Shown here: piece after piece, positions 10,132 through 20,353 of the stretch | Layout of the letters: the number at the start of each line of letters is the position of its first letter | Position numbering within the stretch: the stretch's first letter is position 1 | Made by a program: the position numbers and the translations under genes | From: Agarophyton chilense | Lineage: Eukaryota > Rhodophyta > Florideophyceae > Gracilariales > Gracilariaceae | Reading direction: 5' to 3' | Assembly: GCA_030374765.1 (NCBI GenBank) | Contig: JARGXX010000001.1 | Span: 1 to 64,000, forward strand | DNA: 64,000 bases | The notes under the pieces: generated by a model | The model's input: the letters and a program-made list of their open reading frames with translations, nothing else | Told to the model about the DNA's origin: nothing | Databases searched by the model: none

Positions 10132-11757
10132 ATGCTTCGAACTCCATTAAAGGAATGCCTTGAAGATACAGTGGATCCCCTCTTTAAGGCACTAGGAACG
10201 GGGACAGGGAGAATGGTTCATCCCCTAGCTATGCGAGTGACACGGAAGTTTGAGAGAGAACTCACTCGTATTGAGGATGACATTCCCCCAGCCTTGCATC
10301 GAACGTTGATGCGAGGTATTAAGTACATGAAGACGAAGGACTGGGTCGTCAAACAAGCCGATAAGAACCTCGGACTCACACTTATGAGCCGAGAGTTCTA
10401 CGACGACCTTGTGCGCAAGGAGATTCGTGAGGGTGCATTCTCCGAGGTAAGCTCATTCCCCCATGGAAGGCTCCTCGGTAACCTCAACGCAATCTTGCTG
10501 GCATGTAATCTGGGGAGGAAATTCACAGATGAAACGCTAGAATACGCTTTAGGCGCCAAGTTCCCGGCACCCTTCTATGTACTACCGAAGATTCACAAGC
10601 CTACGGTGAAGTCTAGACCGATCACGGCGTCACACTCGTACATCACGTCGGGGTTGTCTAGACAACTTAGCACCATTCTCAACAAGGAGGTGCAAAAGAT
10701 TCCGGCTATAACAGTTAATAGCTGGCAAACCGTAAGGCAATTGGAACATATAGAGCTCCCGTCAGACTGTGTCTTCTTGACGTATGACGTGGAGCGATGT
10801 TACCCCAGCATCGATATCAGAGACGCCATAAGAACTCTGTTACATGAATTGCCTCACATATTCATGGCAAACAAAGGCTTCTGGTGTCGTGCTTTGGAGT
10901 TCATCATGTTTAACAACTATGTAACAGATGGACAGGGTGTACATCGACAGCTTATTGGTACAGCAACTGGAACACCGGTAGCTCCAGCATTTGCTAACCT
11001 TTATTTGTTCTTTAAGTTTCGAGGAATCTTCTTGGACTTTGTAAGCAAGATCATCATCAATCGCCGCTATATTGATGATGGACTTGTGATACTCAGAGAT
11101 AGGGCAACTGCGGAGGCTCTCATGCATAGATTGAACACCTGTTCAAACCTGTCTATGACATGGGACATCAGCTCCAAAAAAGCAGTCTATCTTGACTTGG
11201 AGATATATAAAGGAAGGAGGTTTATGTTTCATAACATTGTGGACATTCGGGTATACACAAAGCCCATCTCCAAGTTCCTATATCTCCATGGAAAGTCCAA
11301 CCATCCCACGCATACTTTGTCAGGAATCGTGAAAGGAGAAATGATAAGATATCTCCGTAACACTTCCGATAAACATACGTGGGAGGCCAAAGTAAGCATC
11401 CTATTCCGAATGTTAGCGAATCGTGGATACACAGGACAGCATCTACGGGCTGCTTTGGAATATGTGTCTTACCAAGACAGGGCGAAATATCTTGAGAAGT
11501 TCGTCAAACCATCTCCAGACTTGGGAGGATGGGTAGTCTGCAGATTCCATCCTCGCATTAAGATGTTTTGGCGCCGCTTCAAGGAACTAATGGAAGTTCA
11601 AGTCCCGCGAAGTGGAATCCAAGAGAAATGGCCACGTACTCTTGTCTTCAGACGAGGTAATGGAGTAGCTCGCCATGTCATAAGTGCTATTGCGAAAGGA
11701 GCAAAGTCTTCGGACTTAGCCAATAGCACTCAAAACCAAACTAATGGAACCAATTAG
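10132..11757 (+). CDS. Penelope-like reverse transcriptase (inner, full-length element)
   Basis: 541 residues from ATG 10132. It carries the same ordered RT motifs as the outer copy: KIHKP, YDVERCYPSID, GTATGTPVAPAFANLYL and YIDDG, followed by YLDLEIYKG and KPISKFLYLHG. The catalytic aspartates are present, so the enzyme looks functional. The in-frame sequence upstream of this ATG (9949-10131) is open and encodes a protein-like segment ending VLSVGGGF, so the true RT product probably starts earlier or is fused to ORF1 by frameshifting. No GIY-YIG domain follows. It is expected to copy element RNA onto telomere 3' ends and may also mobilise the 349-bp elements. Confidence 0.93.
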   Translation: MLRTPLKECLEDTVDPLFKALGTGTGRMVHPLAMRVTRKFERELTRIEDDIPPALHRTLMRGIKYMKTKDWVVKQADKNLGLTLMSREFYDDLVRKEIREGAFSEVSSFPHGRLLGNLNAILLACNLGRKFTDETLEYALGAKFPAPFYVLPKIHKPTVKSRPITASHSYITSGLSRQLSTILNKEVQKIPAITVNSWQTVRQLEHIELPSDCVFLTYDVERCYPSIDIRDAIRTLLHELPHIFMANKGFWCRALEFIMFNNYVTDGQGVHRQLIGTATGTPVAPAFANLYLFFKFRGIFLDFVSKIIINRRYIDDGLVILRDRATAEALMHRLNTCSNLSMTWDISSKKAVYLDLEIYKGRRFMFHNIVDIRVYTKPISKFLYLHGKSNHPTHTLSGIVKGEMIRYLRNTSDKHTWEAKVSILFRMLANRGYTGQHLRAALEYVSYQDRAKYLEKFVKPSPDLGGWVVCRFHPRIKMFWRRFKELMEVQVPRSGIQEKWPRTLVFRRGNGVARHVISAIAKGAKSSDLANSTQNQTNGTN

Positions 11758-12134
11758 AAATGACCAACTGTCCAAGAACGGGGCTAAAAACCCCACTCTG
11801 GGCTTAGTTAAGTTAGTAATGTTCGTTTCATTAGATAGGGAGCAACATAAGTAGAGCAGTGCTTGGGCCATAGGAGGCTATGTAAGAAGCCGTGGAGAGC
11901 TCTCCACCTCTCTTCCAACCTTCTCATCCCAACATAAGGCACTGAGGAGTCATAAAGACGAAAGCGCTCTGCCACATCGTTCACTTCACCCCGCTTCCCC
12001 TCCCTTTCCCTTTCCCCCTCCCCTTCCGGCTTCAAGGGCGTCCTAGTCCTTAAGCAGTCTCTCTCTCTCCCCCCCCTTACATTCTGCGCGACGCAGCACA
12101 CTTTCAACCACCTTACTCAATCCCTAAAACCCCT
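11758..12134 (+). other. 3' UTR of the Penelope-like element with hairpin and polypyrimidine tract
   Basis: 377 bp of non-coding sequence; the outer-copy equivalent is 8698-9074. It contains GGGG-CTAAAAA-CCCC (11780-11794), a hairpin whose loop and 3' arm read like a telomere unit, then a CT-rich tract (about 11998-12078) and a terminal TCCCTAAAACCCCT complementary to the telomere G-strand. The segment GCGACGCAGCACA near 12088 is shared with the 3' end of the 349-bp element. It probably acts as the RT recognition and priming end. Confidence 0.6.
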
Positions 12135-12555
12135 AAAACCCCTAAACCCCTAAAACGCCCTAAACCCCTAAACCCCTAAAACCCCTAAACCCCTAAAACC
12201 CCTAAACCCCTAAACCCCTAAAACCCCTAAACCCCTAAAACCCCTAAACCCCTAAACCCCTAAACCCCTAAAACCCCTAAACCTAAACCCCTAAACCCCT
12301 AAACCCCTAAACCCCTAAACCCCTAAAACCCCTAAACCCCTAAAACCCCTAAAGCCCTAAACCCCTAAACCCCTAAAACCCCTAAAACCCCTAAACCCCT
12401 AAACCCCTAAAACCCCTAAACCCCTAAACCCCTAAACCCCTAAAACCCCTAAACCCTAAACCCCTAAAACCCCTAAACCCCTAAACCCCTAAAACCCCTA
12501 AAACCCCTAAACCCCTAAACCCCTAAAACCCTAAAAACCCTAAACCGTAAAACCG
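12135..12555. repeat. Innermost telomere repeat tract and telomere-subtelomere boundary
   Basis: CCCCTAAA/CCCCTAAAA repeats that become irregular from about 12530 (ACCCTAAAAACCCTAAACCGTAAAACCGCC) and then stop. Everything to the right is non-telomeric, so this is the oldest surviving telomere of the chromosome, onto which the Penelope elements were added. Confidence 0.9.
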
Positions 12556-12719
12556 CCTTAAACGATGCTAAAACGGCAGCTGATTCGTTAACCGCTTGTT
12601 TTCAAAATATTCTCATACGAGTTAGTGACTTTTCATATCTTTTTTCTTTACTTTTCGAAATCCCCCAATGTATAATTTTAGTTGTCCCTGGCGCCACTAC
12701 AATACTTATATAGTTTTTA

Positions 12720-13131
12720 TTACTGAATATGTAGTATTTGTATTGTTTGGATTTCCATGGCAACATTCATTTTATTAAAACTCAGTTCAACCATAAACCA
12801 CGTAAATGATTTAAGCTTCAATTTGCCTGCCACATCTAAGTGACAGCCAACGAGTTCACCTCGCCGACAGATCGTAGTGTCCGATGCTCCCCAGTCTTTA
12901 TCCGGACCGCTGTCTTTCGCGATAGTAACATCTTTGAAGCTGAGGTCATGGTTTCTCTTGATAGGCATGGGGTCCGAGAGCCAACGACTCTAAACCCCTG
13001 TCTGTCAGTTTAAACTGAAACGGTTGTCCTTCTTTCACAAGTGCTCGCTCATCAGGTACAGTACACCCTTTCAGTTTTCTAACGAGGTATCGCTGCAAAC
13101 CAATGTCCATGGTATAGGTTGCGTGCGACAC
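12720..13131 (-). other. Possible small broken gene, two overlapping minus-strand frames
   Basis: Two short frames, 13131 to 12946 (61 residues) and 12968 to 12720 (82 residues), overlap by 23 bases and read with normal protein composition across the junction, so a single gene of about 135-140 residues with one frameshift is possible. No domain is recognised. It could be the 3' neighbour of the minus-strand gene at 13591-15305 or an exon of something larger. The surrounding 12.56-13.59 kb otherwise shows only AT-rich non-coding sequence. Confidence 0.25.
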
Positions 13132-13590
13132 TGCAAGTGCAAGACTTAATTCCGCGGAACCCTCTGTACACTACACGGGCATTCAGAACAACGCATGCTG
13201 TCCCCTAACGCAGATGCTAAACACCCTTCCATGCGTCGTGCATGCACTCATACATGCAATGACAATGTGCGTATCAACTAGTTCTAATTTCACCCGTTGT
13301 CAATAGTTTTCTCTTTCAAACTGCAATCTACATTTTCTTTATCTTTGCACCAACATTATTCACATTGGAAACGACGGTGCTGGTATATCATGGTTTCTTT
13401 CGACTTGTTCTGGCCCTCAAGATCTCTGTTTCGTTCTACAGAAGTGAGTACTTCCTTTTCGTACTCGTCTTCGCTATTGAACGTCCTTCAATCTCCGATA
13501 TCCTGTGTTGTATCATACGATGATTTCCTCATTTAAACCCCATAGTCCTACGTCTTCTCCCTGTTCAAAACCCCAATCTTCTTTTGACTG

Positions 13591-15305
13591 TCATGTCTCT
13601 TGGTCTTGACCGTTCTCGCTTGCGGTACTATCTTCAGGAGATGAGCCTTCAGTATGATCAGAGCATGAGCCTTCCGATGATGAGCTTTCCTCCTCCTCCT
13701 GAATGCTGTCACTACTGTTTGAACTATCATCTTCTTCCATCATCTTCTCCTTCACCAAAACATTCAACTCGCAAAGATCTAAGGGGTACTGAATGCCATC
13801 TTTTAAAAGAGAGTCAACGTAGGTGTATAGATCTTTCTCTAAAAACCATTGTTTGTTATGTCCGAACCACATTCGAATCTCTGGTGTTGCGCCACCATCT
13901 TCATACGTAACTCCCTCAACCCATTTCAATAACTTGAGAACAGGGTTTTTCAAATATACATCTTCCATTCGCAGCAGTCCTGGTACTGCATCGTACATAT
14001 TCCGCAAAAGCATTTTTCTAAATTCAGAGTTGATCTTAATATCCATTACCGTAGGAATTGTACCAACAACCCCTTCTCTCGCGCTCTTCCCATGGCGATG
14101 CAGAATGTTGAAGTTAACAATATCCATGTTCTGTAGAAACGACGGCGTCAAAAACTCCGTACGACTGTCAATCTCGTCGATACCGGGCAAAATATCGGAT
14201 TCTTCTCTACAGCAAAAGTCCATTACTTCGTTTCCCAATCGCTCTGCTTTCAATAAGTATCCAAAAACCTGTACTTTGTATCTTTGGGGTCCTCCAAACC
14301 GTACAGCCAAAGTGCTAGGAAGGATTAGACATGAACCCACTGTCATAAAGAAAGTCCTTGACTCGTTTGACTGCATCGGGCGCAAAGGCGCAACAAACTC
14401 ATAGTACAGCCCGGACTCTCCCCTTTTCGCTGTGTGCCCGGTTACTATCTGTTCTGTGACAGTGACGTATATTCCGATACCCTCCAACTCACTAGCAAAA
14501 AACCGCCTGAGGAAGTAGGAAAAAGAGTGTAGACCACGTAAGATCCAGTGGCCTTATTCTCCGAAGATTCCTTCGCATTACGCTGCCAACGCCCGGGACT
14601 GTCTTCTCGCTCGTTTACGGGAAGCACGGTCTTGGGGGAGATAATTAGGCTTCTCGATGTCTCAATTTGGTAACTGGATATGTCTTCGTCGATTACCCTT
14701 ATGAAATCCTGCATGCCCTGGATAGGATACAGCACAATGTTGAACCTGCAACGTACACTCGTCAGAACCTGTAGATTGCGAAACTTCGGCATCACATCCG
14801 TAGTACATCCGTACTTCTCCTCAACTATACCACGCTCTAGCACTCTTGATACAGCAAGCTGATGAAGAACAATAATCTTTTCCAACACACCAACATGGTC
14901 TCTTCGTGGCGCAAACCTTACAATAAAGCTCTTTCCAATCGGACCTTTGTAGTCGAAATCCATCATTTGTGGCGCCTGCATGGAAGATAGGTTACTCCGC
15001 ATATCTCCTTTATCAAACTTGTACTCTAGATATTGGTCTATTTCACAATAATCACTCGGTGACAAATGGTGTATGGTAAGTCCGAATCCGAATCCTTTCA
15101 GAAGACCGTCATAGGCAGCTTTCCATGATCCACACTTCACATCACTTGCTGGGAGCGCCGGCTTATGAGGAAGCGGGCGATCGTCAACCAAGATTTGTAA
15201 AAGAGGTTGAGGCCCCTTGCCAAGGTGATCTACAGCCTGAGATGAAACATTAATAGATGTCATGCTCGCGGTTATTGAAGTAACCGCACATAAGTCCCGT
15301 AACAC
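13591..15305 (-). CDS. Unknown protein in two overlapping frames, possible -1 frameshift at TTTTTTG
   Basis: The upstream frame runs 15305 to 14445 (286 residues), the downstream frame 14487 to 13591 (298 residues by ATG). In the overlap the upstream frame reads GGT TTT TTG: T TTT TTG is a canonical -1 slippery heptamer, and slippage moves exactly into the downstream frame, giving about 560-570 residues. No domain is recognised. The C-terminal 55 residues are Ser/Glu/Asp-rich and low-complexity. It lies in the same cluster as the ParB-like/C48 gene and the tyrosine recombinase and may belong to the same mobile element. A one-base deletion in a T-run (decay or base-calling error) would look the same as programmed frameshifting. 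Confidence 0.55.
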
Positions 15306-15699
15306 GAAGAAATGTATGGTGCAACAAAATGGATATCGAGTGTAGCATGCTCCCCTGTGTAGTGTAGTATATCACGAACTACGTCAGTCTGATAGTTGGC
15401 GCACGAACCAATCGCTTACGCGAGAGTACCGTGTTGGGGGTAATCCAGGATAAAAACGGTGTACGAGAGAAGCGGCTGGTCTTTGTGAACGTAGGCACAG
15501 GTTCTAACCTTCGAGACAGAAAGCAGAAGGCTTCCTGTTAGGGAGATGGGACGCGGTTGTCACTGTTGGCGAGAGTCGCAATTGTTAAGCGCGGAAGTAC
15601 AACTCCCAGAAGAGGCCTCAGTGTATGTGAAGGCACGGGTGCGATAACATGAGATAGGGGCTGCGTGTGAGGGTGTTGGAGAGCGGGCGCGTTGTTAAA
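15306..15699. other. Intergenic sequence, upstream region of the minus-strand gene
   Basis: No coding frame with protein-like composition or recognisable motif. It probably contains the promoter for the leftward gene ending at 13591 and separates it from the tandem repeat block at 15.7-16.8 kb. Confidence 0.4.
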
Positions 15700-16770
15700 G
15701 GCTAAGGCCTGATGAGCCCGGGATCGGCGAACGTGAATGGAAGCCGGAAGTGAGGCACCATGATCACAGAAAACGCTGTCACAGGCACCAAATGATTTCA
15801 AGAAAACGAAGCAAAGTAGGGCACCAAGTGCCGTCGGCAGATTTGGGGCCGGGCTCTAGGGGCTGCATGGCGCAGTGCTATTAAGTTCAATTTTTTAGAT
15901 TTTTTTTGAGTTCGAAATCAAGGATTGAATCTGCCACTCGATTTGTCGGCCATTTCAGAAAAGAATTTTTTTTTCCATTCCGATGCTCCTGGCAAAATGG
16001 GGGATTCCGTCCTCCAAATGAGTGGCTGCGCTGTCCAGTTTTAATTTAAATGGACTAATGAGCCCGGCATGAGCGAACTTGAATCAAAGCTAAAAACGGA
16101 GGCACCATAATTGCGCAAAACGCCGCCACGGGCGCCAAAAGATTTCAAAGAAAAGATGCAAGAAAGGGTACCAAGTGCAGGTGGCAGAGTTGGTGGGGGG
16201 TTCTAGGGGCGCCATGGCGCAGCGCAATTAAGCTCAATTTTTTAGATTGGTTTTTGAGTTCCAAATCCAGGAGCGAATCTGCCACTCGATCTGTCGGCCA
16301 TTTCATAATAATACTTATTTTTCGATTCCGATGCTGCTCGCAAAATGGGGGATTCTGTCCTCCAAGTGAGCGGCTGTGCAGTCCAGTTTCCAAAAAAATG
16401 GACTGATGAGCCCAGAATGTGCAAACGTCAATCAAAGCCAAAACTGTAGCACCATGATCGCGCAAAACGCCGCCACGGGCGTCAAAAGATTTCAAAAAAA
16501 GCCAAAAAGGGCACCAAGTGCGGGTGGCAGATTTGGTGCGTGGTTCTAGGGGCGCCATGGCGCACTGCAATTAAGCTCAATTTTCTAGATTTTTTTTGAT
16601 TTCCAAATCGAGGATTGAATCCTCCAATCGATCTGTCGGCCATTTCAGAAAATTCTTTTTTTTCAATTCGAATGCTGCTTCCAAAATGAAAGATTCCGTC
16701 TTCCAAATGAGCAGTTGCGCCTTCAAGTTTTCTGAAAAATTTTGTGCGCAGTAAAGAGTACACAAGCGCT
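15700..16770. repeat. Degenerate tandem repeat, period about 345 bp, about three copies
   Basis: The phrase G(C/T)ACCAAGTG recurs at 15821, 16168 and 16511 (spacing 347 and 343), and around it the same order of landmarks repeats: TCTAGGGGC(T/G)(C)CATGGCGCA, a T-rich stretch, GATCTGTCGGCCATTTCA, GGATTC(C/T)GTC(C/T)TCCAAATGAG and ATGAGCCC. Copies have diverged by substitutions and small indels. It is non-coding and lies between divergently oriented genes. It is unrelated to the 349-bp telomeric element apart from similar length. Confidence 0.75.
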
Positions 16771-17284
16771 GCACCTCCATTACGTGCAATGCCACATGCT
16801 GGTATGTGCTCCTGATCTGCGCCGTTCTTTTAGAGCACGTGGGTGAAAGAATGCTAGGGGAATTCGCTGCGCTTCGCTGCGGCTGTTCTAAGTCTCTACA
16901 CGTCGGCTCTCTTTCCCACTCATACTGTCTGCTTCGTCAAATGCCTCTAGTCGCCAGTCGGCCGTGGTGAGACCACACCGAACCGACGTTCTTTCCTAAT
17001 ACAACAGCGTTTTCCTGGATTCTAATGGACCCTCCCGAGCAGTACATCTATGACATAGTCCAAAGCCTTCGTTGTTTCTCGTTCTCACATTGATCACTGT
17101 GGCATCGCTCCGAAAAAGAGATCTTTTTGGTACACGATACGCGCCATACTTGTCCTACTATCTAGAGCGCATTGGATATAGTTTCTCTGGTTGTCCTTCA
17201 AACACAAACCGTACTATATTACTCCACAGGAATACTTTTACACATCCTCTGCGCTTCTTCAAAAGTATCATCTCCATAAAGCAC

Positions 17285-20011
17285 ATGGATTCTTTCGAAA
17301 GGGAGCTTTATCAATGCATTCTGAGAGGAAGATCCTCCGAGGTATTTTTGGGATGTATTGATCTGTTTATAGGCCCCATTATCGGACGCAGCACCTCACC
17401 GCTTAGACTTTTTCAGGTCTCCAAAGAAATCAGGGCCCCATCTGAGTTTCGACTTTCAGACCCACTGCTGATCGTGAAAGGTATGAAGGGTGTTAGCCAG
17501 GGGAAGCTCCTTGTCCTCAGTGGTTCTCATAGACTGATAGTGAGTGCAAGGCAAATGCTGATTCCTTTGTTACCGTATCAAATAATCGACTTCTCATCAC
17601 TTCACGGAAAATTGAACCTTAGAACTCATGAAGCTCTTATTACTCACCATATAGAATCGCTTCAACCCCGCCCACAAACGTATGGAATCATGCAGCAAGT
17701 GGTTCTATATGGAAAGCTGAAGGAGTACTGGCTCTGGCAGGAAAGCAATAGACTTTCACAGACAAGAAGCGCGAAACCAAAATCCATGACACATTCAAAG
17801 CTGCTTAAACTCTACAAAGGACTTCAAGATCTAACGGGTGACTCGAGCAAATACGCCATTGCTTTTCTTGATTCAAATTTGGCAATGAATACTTTAAGAG
17901 GGTACATGTCCGGCGCCGATCGACTTCTCGAGGCCGACGTTGTTTCGGACCTTTGTGTAATAGAAGATTGCGGAGATTCGAAGTTCACTCGAACCACACT
18001 GAATACTTTGAAGAGATGGCCCGTGGAAAATATAAGAAGAACAGTATCTCTGTGGCTTTCGCGAAGAAGTGAAGGAATGAAATTCATCTGCCAGTTTTCT
18101 GATATCACTGGAAGTGAAGTGGACGGGAAAAAAAGGGGAAGAAAAAGAAAGTATGAGCAAGGAGACACAAGCACGCAAACGTTCCGAACCAAGCCTCCTA
18201 AAGGCTGGGAGCACTATATTGATTGGAGTACTCCGGGATGCGTTGCGCTTTTAGATGAACTTGACCTCATTATACGTAATGAACCAGTGAAGGAAGATCC
18301 GGATATCAAGGAAGGACGTATACATGTACTCGATGGCACTGAAGAGAAGAGAAAAATTATCAACATGGTGAGGGCAGAGCTGGAGAAGAAGAGGGATATT
18401 GAAGAAGATGTAGAAGAGTTCAATCTTATACAAATGATCAACAATGCAATCGATGTGCTTGAGACCGAGGGACTGAAGGAAGCTCGACTACTCGTGGATG
18501 GTGGTACCTGCCAGGAATCTTTCACCTTGGGGAAGAGCGACATGAAATCTATCCAAGCCCTCACAATGGCAAGCGACGAAACGCTTTTATTCATTTTGAA
18601 TTTTCTTAACAACTGGACTATGGAATCAATTTCGGAGGTGTACATTTTGCCTTCTATTCTAGTTAGCGGCTGGTGGGACAGTGTTTTCATGGAAGGCAGC
18701 CCTGAGTTGGATGAACTGATTCGAAAGGTGCAGGAACACAAGAATACAAAACAGAATGCTCACGAGATTGTCTGGGACTCGAATATCACCGTCGTCATGT
18801 TTTGTGGCAGCAATCACTGGTCTATAGCCGTCGTTGCTAATCTCCCGCGACTACTGTACGACCTTGAACACGAGGATGGGTGCTCAAGTGAACCAGTGCC
18901 AGAAAGAGAAAGGAAGACGCATGTGTATTGCTTGGATAGTATGGGGAGCAGTTCCCCTCACAAGGGTCTAGACTCAAACTTGATCCACTATCTGGTAGCA
19001 AGCTATCCAGGAAAGCGCTGTGTATCCAGTTCTACGTTGAGCCGTTTTATTTCAGTGGTCAGTCTTAGGAAAGCTCTTCAGAAGCGCCTGGAATGTGGAT
19101 TCTACGCTACCTACCATATTTCTTTGGTCGCTAAAAACTTCAGTATCTTCCTGGGTGGTTCTGTGACACAAGTTGAACAATATATGAAGATGTGTTATTC
19201 GAAGTACACATTTACACAGTACAGTCATGACATCCAGGCGCGTCTCAAACTACTTTGCATAGCATACGACAAACAATCACCAAAACCGATCAGGAGCACT
19301 GTTTACCTTTGGGATGACGACAACGCACATGTGCGAACACTGCCTCTTTCAGAAACGAATGATATTATCCAGGCACAATCTGCCAACGGACCTCCAACCT
19401 TCGGAAAGCCAGACCCATGCAAAGAGCACTTTGATGAAGGCCCTGTACTCGCAAATAGTGACAAACATTTCGAAAAATGTTCCTGGATCCCTTCTCTCCA
19501 GCAACAACGCTTAGACAGTACGCAGTGTATGTCGACATCTGAGCCTGAGTTTCTTGTACGCAGTATGTCAGAGAGAGCCATCAAGGCCATTGGCAATGAA
19601 GAGGATTTAAAGAAGAAAACGAGTATTCCCCGACTTTTGAATGAGCCAGAGATGAAGAAAATGAGAGAAGAGCTTGACGATGAGGCCACTATACGAAGCA
19701 AAGTTGAACGAATCATTTCTACGGTGCCTCCAGGACTTGAAAGAGAACAAGACAAGCAGAGGAAGGTTTCACCTCCTGCAAATAGCCAACCACTTCCAAG
19801 CTGCGAGCGCCTGATTCGGAGAGTAAGCAAAGTGCATAGAATTCAGGGTGAAGAAATTTCTGAGTCGGCACCGAGATGGAGCCAAATCATACAAGAAGGT
19901 GGGTATCTAGTACACAAGGTTGAAGATAATGAGATGAAGATGGAGTGGGAAGCATGCATGAAGAATGCCGAGGATCTGGTGAATCGTATGAAGAAAAGCA
20001 GGTCGATCTAA
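17285..20011 (+). CDS. ParB-like / C48 (Ulp1-type) cysteine protease protein
   Basis: 908 residues from ATG 17285, chosen because the homologue at 27685 starts at a similar place; an upstream ATG at 17072 would add 71 poorly conserved residues. Residues about 60-230 include a ParB-like signature (LSGSHRLIVSARQ, then IESLQPRPQTYGIMQQ) and a possible helix-turn-helix. A basic, NLS-like cluster (KKRGRKRKYEQ) lies near residue 282. From about 420 to 660 is a C48 peptidase fold with His (NHWS, about 510), Asp (CLDSM, about 549), Gln and Cys (LQKRLECGFYATY, about 603) in the order of SUMO proteases. The C-terminus is charged and helical. Its 3' end converges with the tyrosine recombinase gene. It probably deconjugates or cleaves a protein partner of the element; the substrate is unknown. 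The protease call is firmer than the ParB call. Confidence 0.75.
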   Translation: MDSFERELYQCILRGRSSEVFLGCIDLFIGPIIGRSTSPLRLFQVSKEIRAPSEFRLSDPLLIVKGMKGVSQGKLLVLSGSHRLIVSARQMLIPLLPYQIIDFSSLHGKLNLRTHEALITHHIESLQPRPQTYGIMQQVVLYGKLKEYWLWQESNRLSQTRSAKPKSMTHSKLLKLYKGLQDLTGDSSKYAIAFLDSNLAMNTLRGYMSGADRLLEADVVSDLCVIEDCGDSKFTRTTLNTLKRWPVENIRRTVSLWLSRRSEGMKFICQFSDITGSEVDGKKRGRKRKYEQGDTSTQTFRTKPPKGWEHYIDWSTPGCVALLDELDLIIRNEPVKEDPDIKEGRIHVLDGTEEKRKIINMVRAELEKKRDIEEDVEEFNLIQMINNAIDVLETEGLKEARLLVDGGTCQESFTLGKSDMKSIQALTMASDETLLFILNFLNNWTMESISEVYILPSILVSGWWDSVFMEGSPELDELIRKVQEHKNTKQNAHEIVWDSNITVVMFCGSNHWSIAVVANLPRLLYDLEHEDGCSSEPVPERERKTHVYCLDSMGSSSPHKGLDSNLIHYLVASYPGKRCVSSSTLSRFISVVSLRKALQKRLECGFYATYHISLVAKNFSIFLGGSVTQVEQYMKMCYSKYTFTQYSHDIQARLKLLCIAYDKQSPKPIRSTVYLWDDDNAHVRTLPLSETNDIIQAQSANGPPTFGKPDPCKEHFDEGPVLANSDKHFEKCSWIPSLQQQRLDSTQCMSTSEPEFLVRSMSERAIKAIGNEEDLKKKTSIPRLLNEPEMKKMREELDDEATIRSKVERIISTVPPGLEREQDKQRKVSPPANSQPLPSCERLIRRVSKVHRIQGEEISESAPRWSQIIQEGGYLVHKVEDNEMKMEWEACMKNAEDLVNRMKKSRSI

Positions 20012-20353
20012 TGGCCCAAGGTTCATGGTACGGTCGTATGTTCTATCTGTCTCTCTTTTCAGATTCCAAGACATAAAATGCAAGGCTGCAAATTTCGACA
20101 AGGGATCGGCGTTCAACATTTTACCTCTTGTTGCAAACGGATTATCGAGTGAATACATTCTACCTATCCATTCTATAGAGTTTGTTTCTTTCCCGCTGAA
20201 CAATGCATCTCCGAGAGATCACAGTAGTGCGCATCATTTACGTTATTCCCTACTTTCTCACCGCGTTTTCTATATCATGGCTCGGAAATGTATCAAGCGC
20301 AGAACTCTCCGTTGCGACCCTTTCTGAACAGAGCATTTCTATCGAACTTTTTC

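Larger units (their letters stand above)
9075..12134 (+). mobile_element. Penelope-like element, full-length inner copy (ORF1 plus RT, endonuclease-less)
   Basis: About 3.06 kb. The 5' end is GTACGCGGAGTAG, followed by GTGCCGTCGCC, a short 5' UTR, ORF1 (9119-10006), RT (10132-11757) and a 3' UTR ending TCCCTAAAACCCCT that runs into telomere repeats. The left end is joined with no spacer to the 3' end of the outer copy, so the two are strictly head-to-tail. There are no LTRs, no target duplication and no endonuclease domain. I infer attachment to chromosome ends by priming from the telomere overhang. Confidence 0.92.

Noticed and set aside
17072-17284. Upstream start for the ParB-like/C48 protein
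   Set aside because: The extra 71 residues are not matched in the second copy, whose homologous start is near 27685; 17285 is preferred.
17824-18741. Minus-strand frames of 100-175 codons opposite the ParB-like/C48 gene
   Set aside because: They are shadows of the coding strand, Ser/Leu-rich, with no motif.
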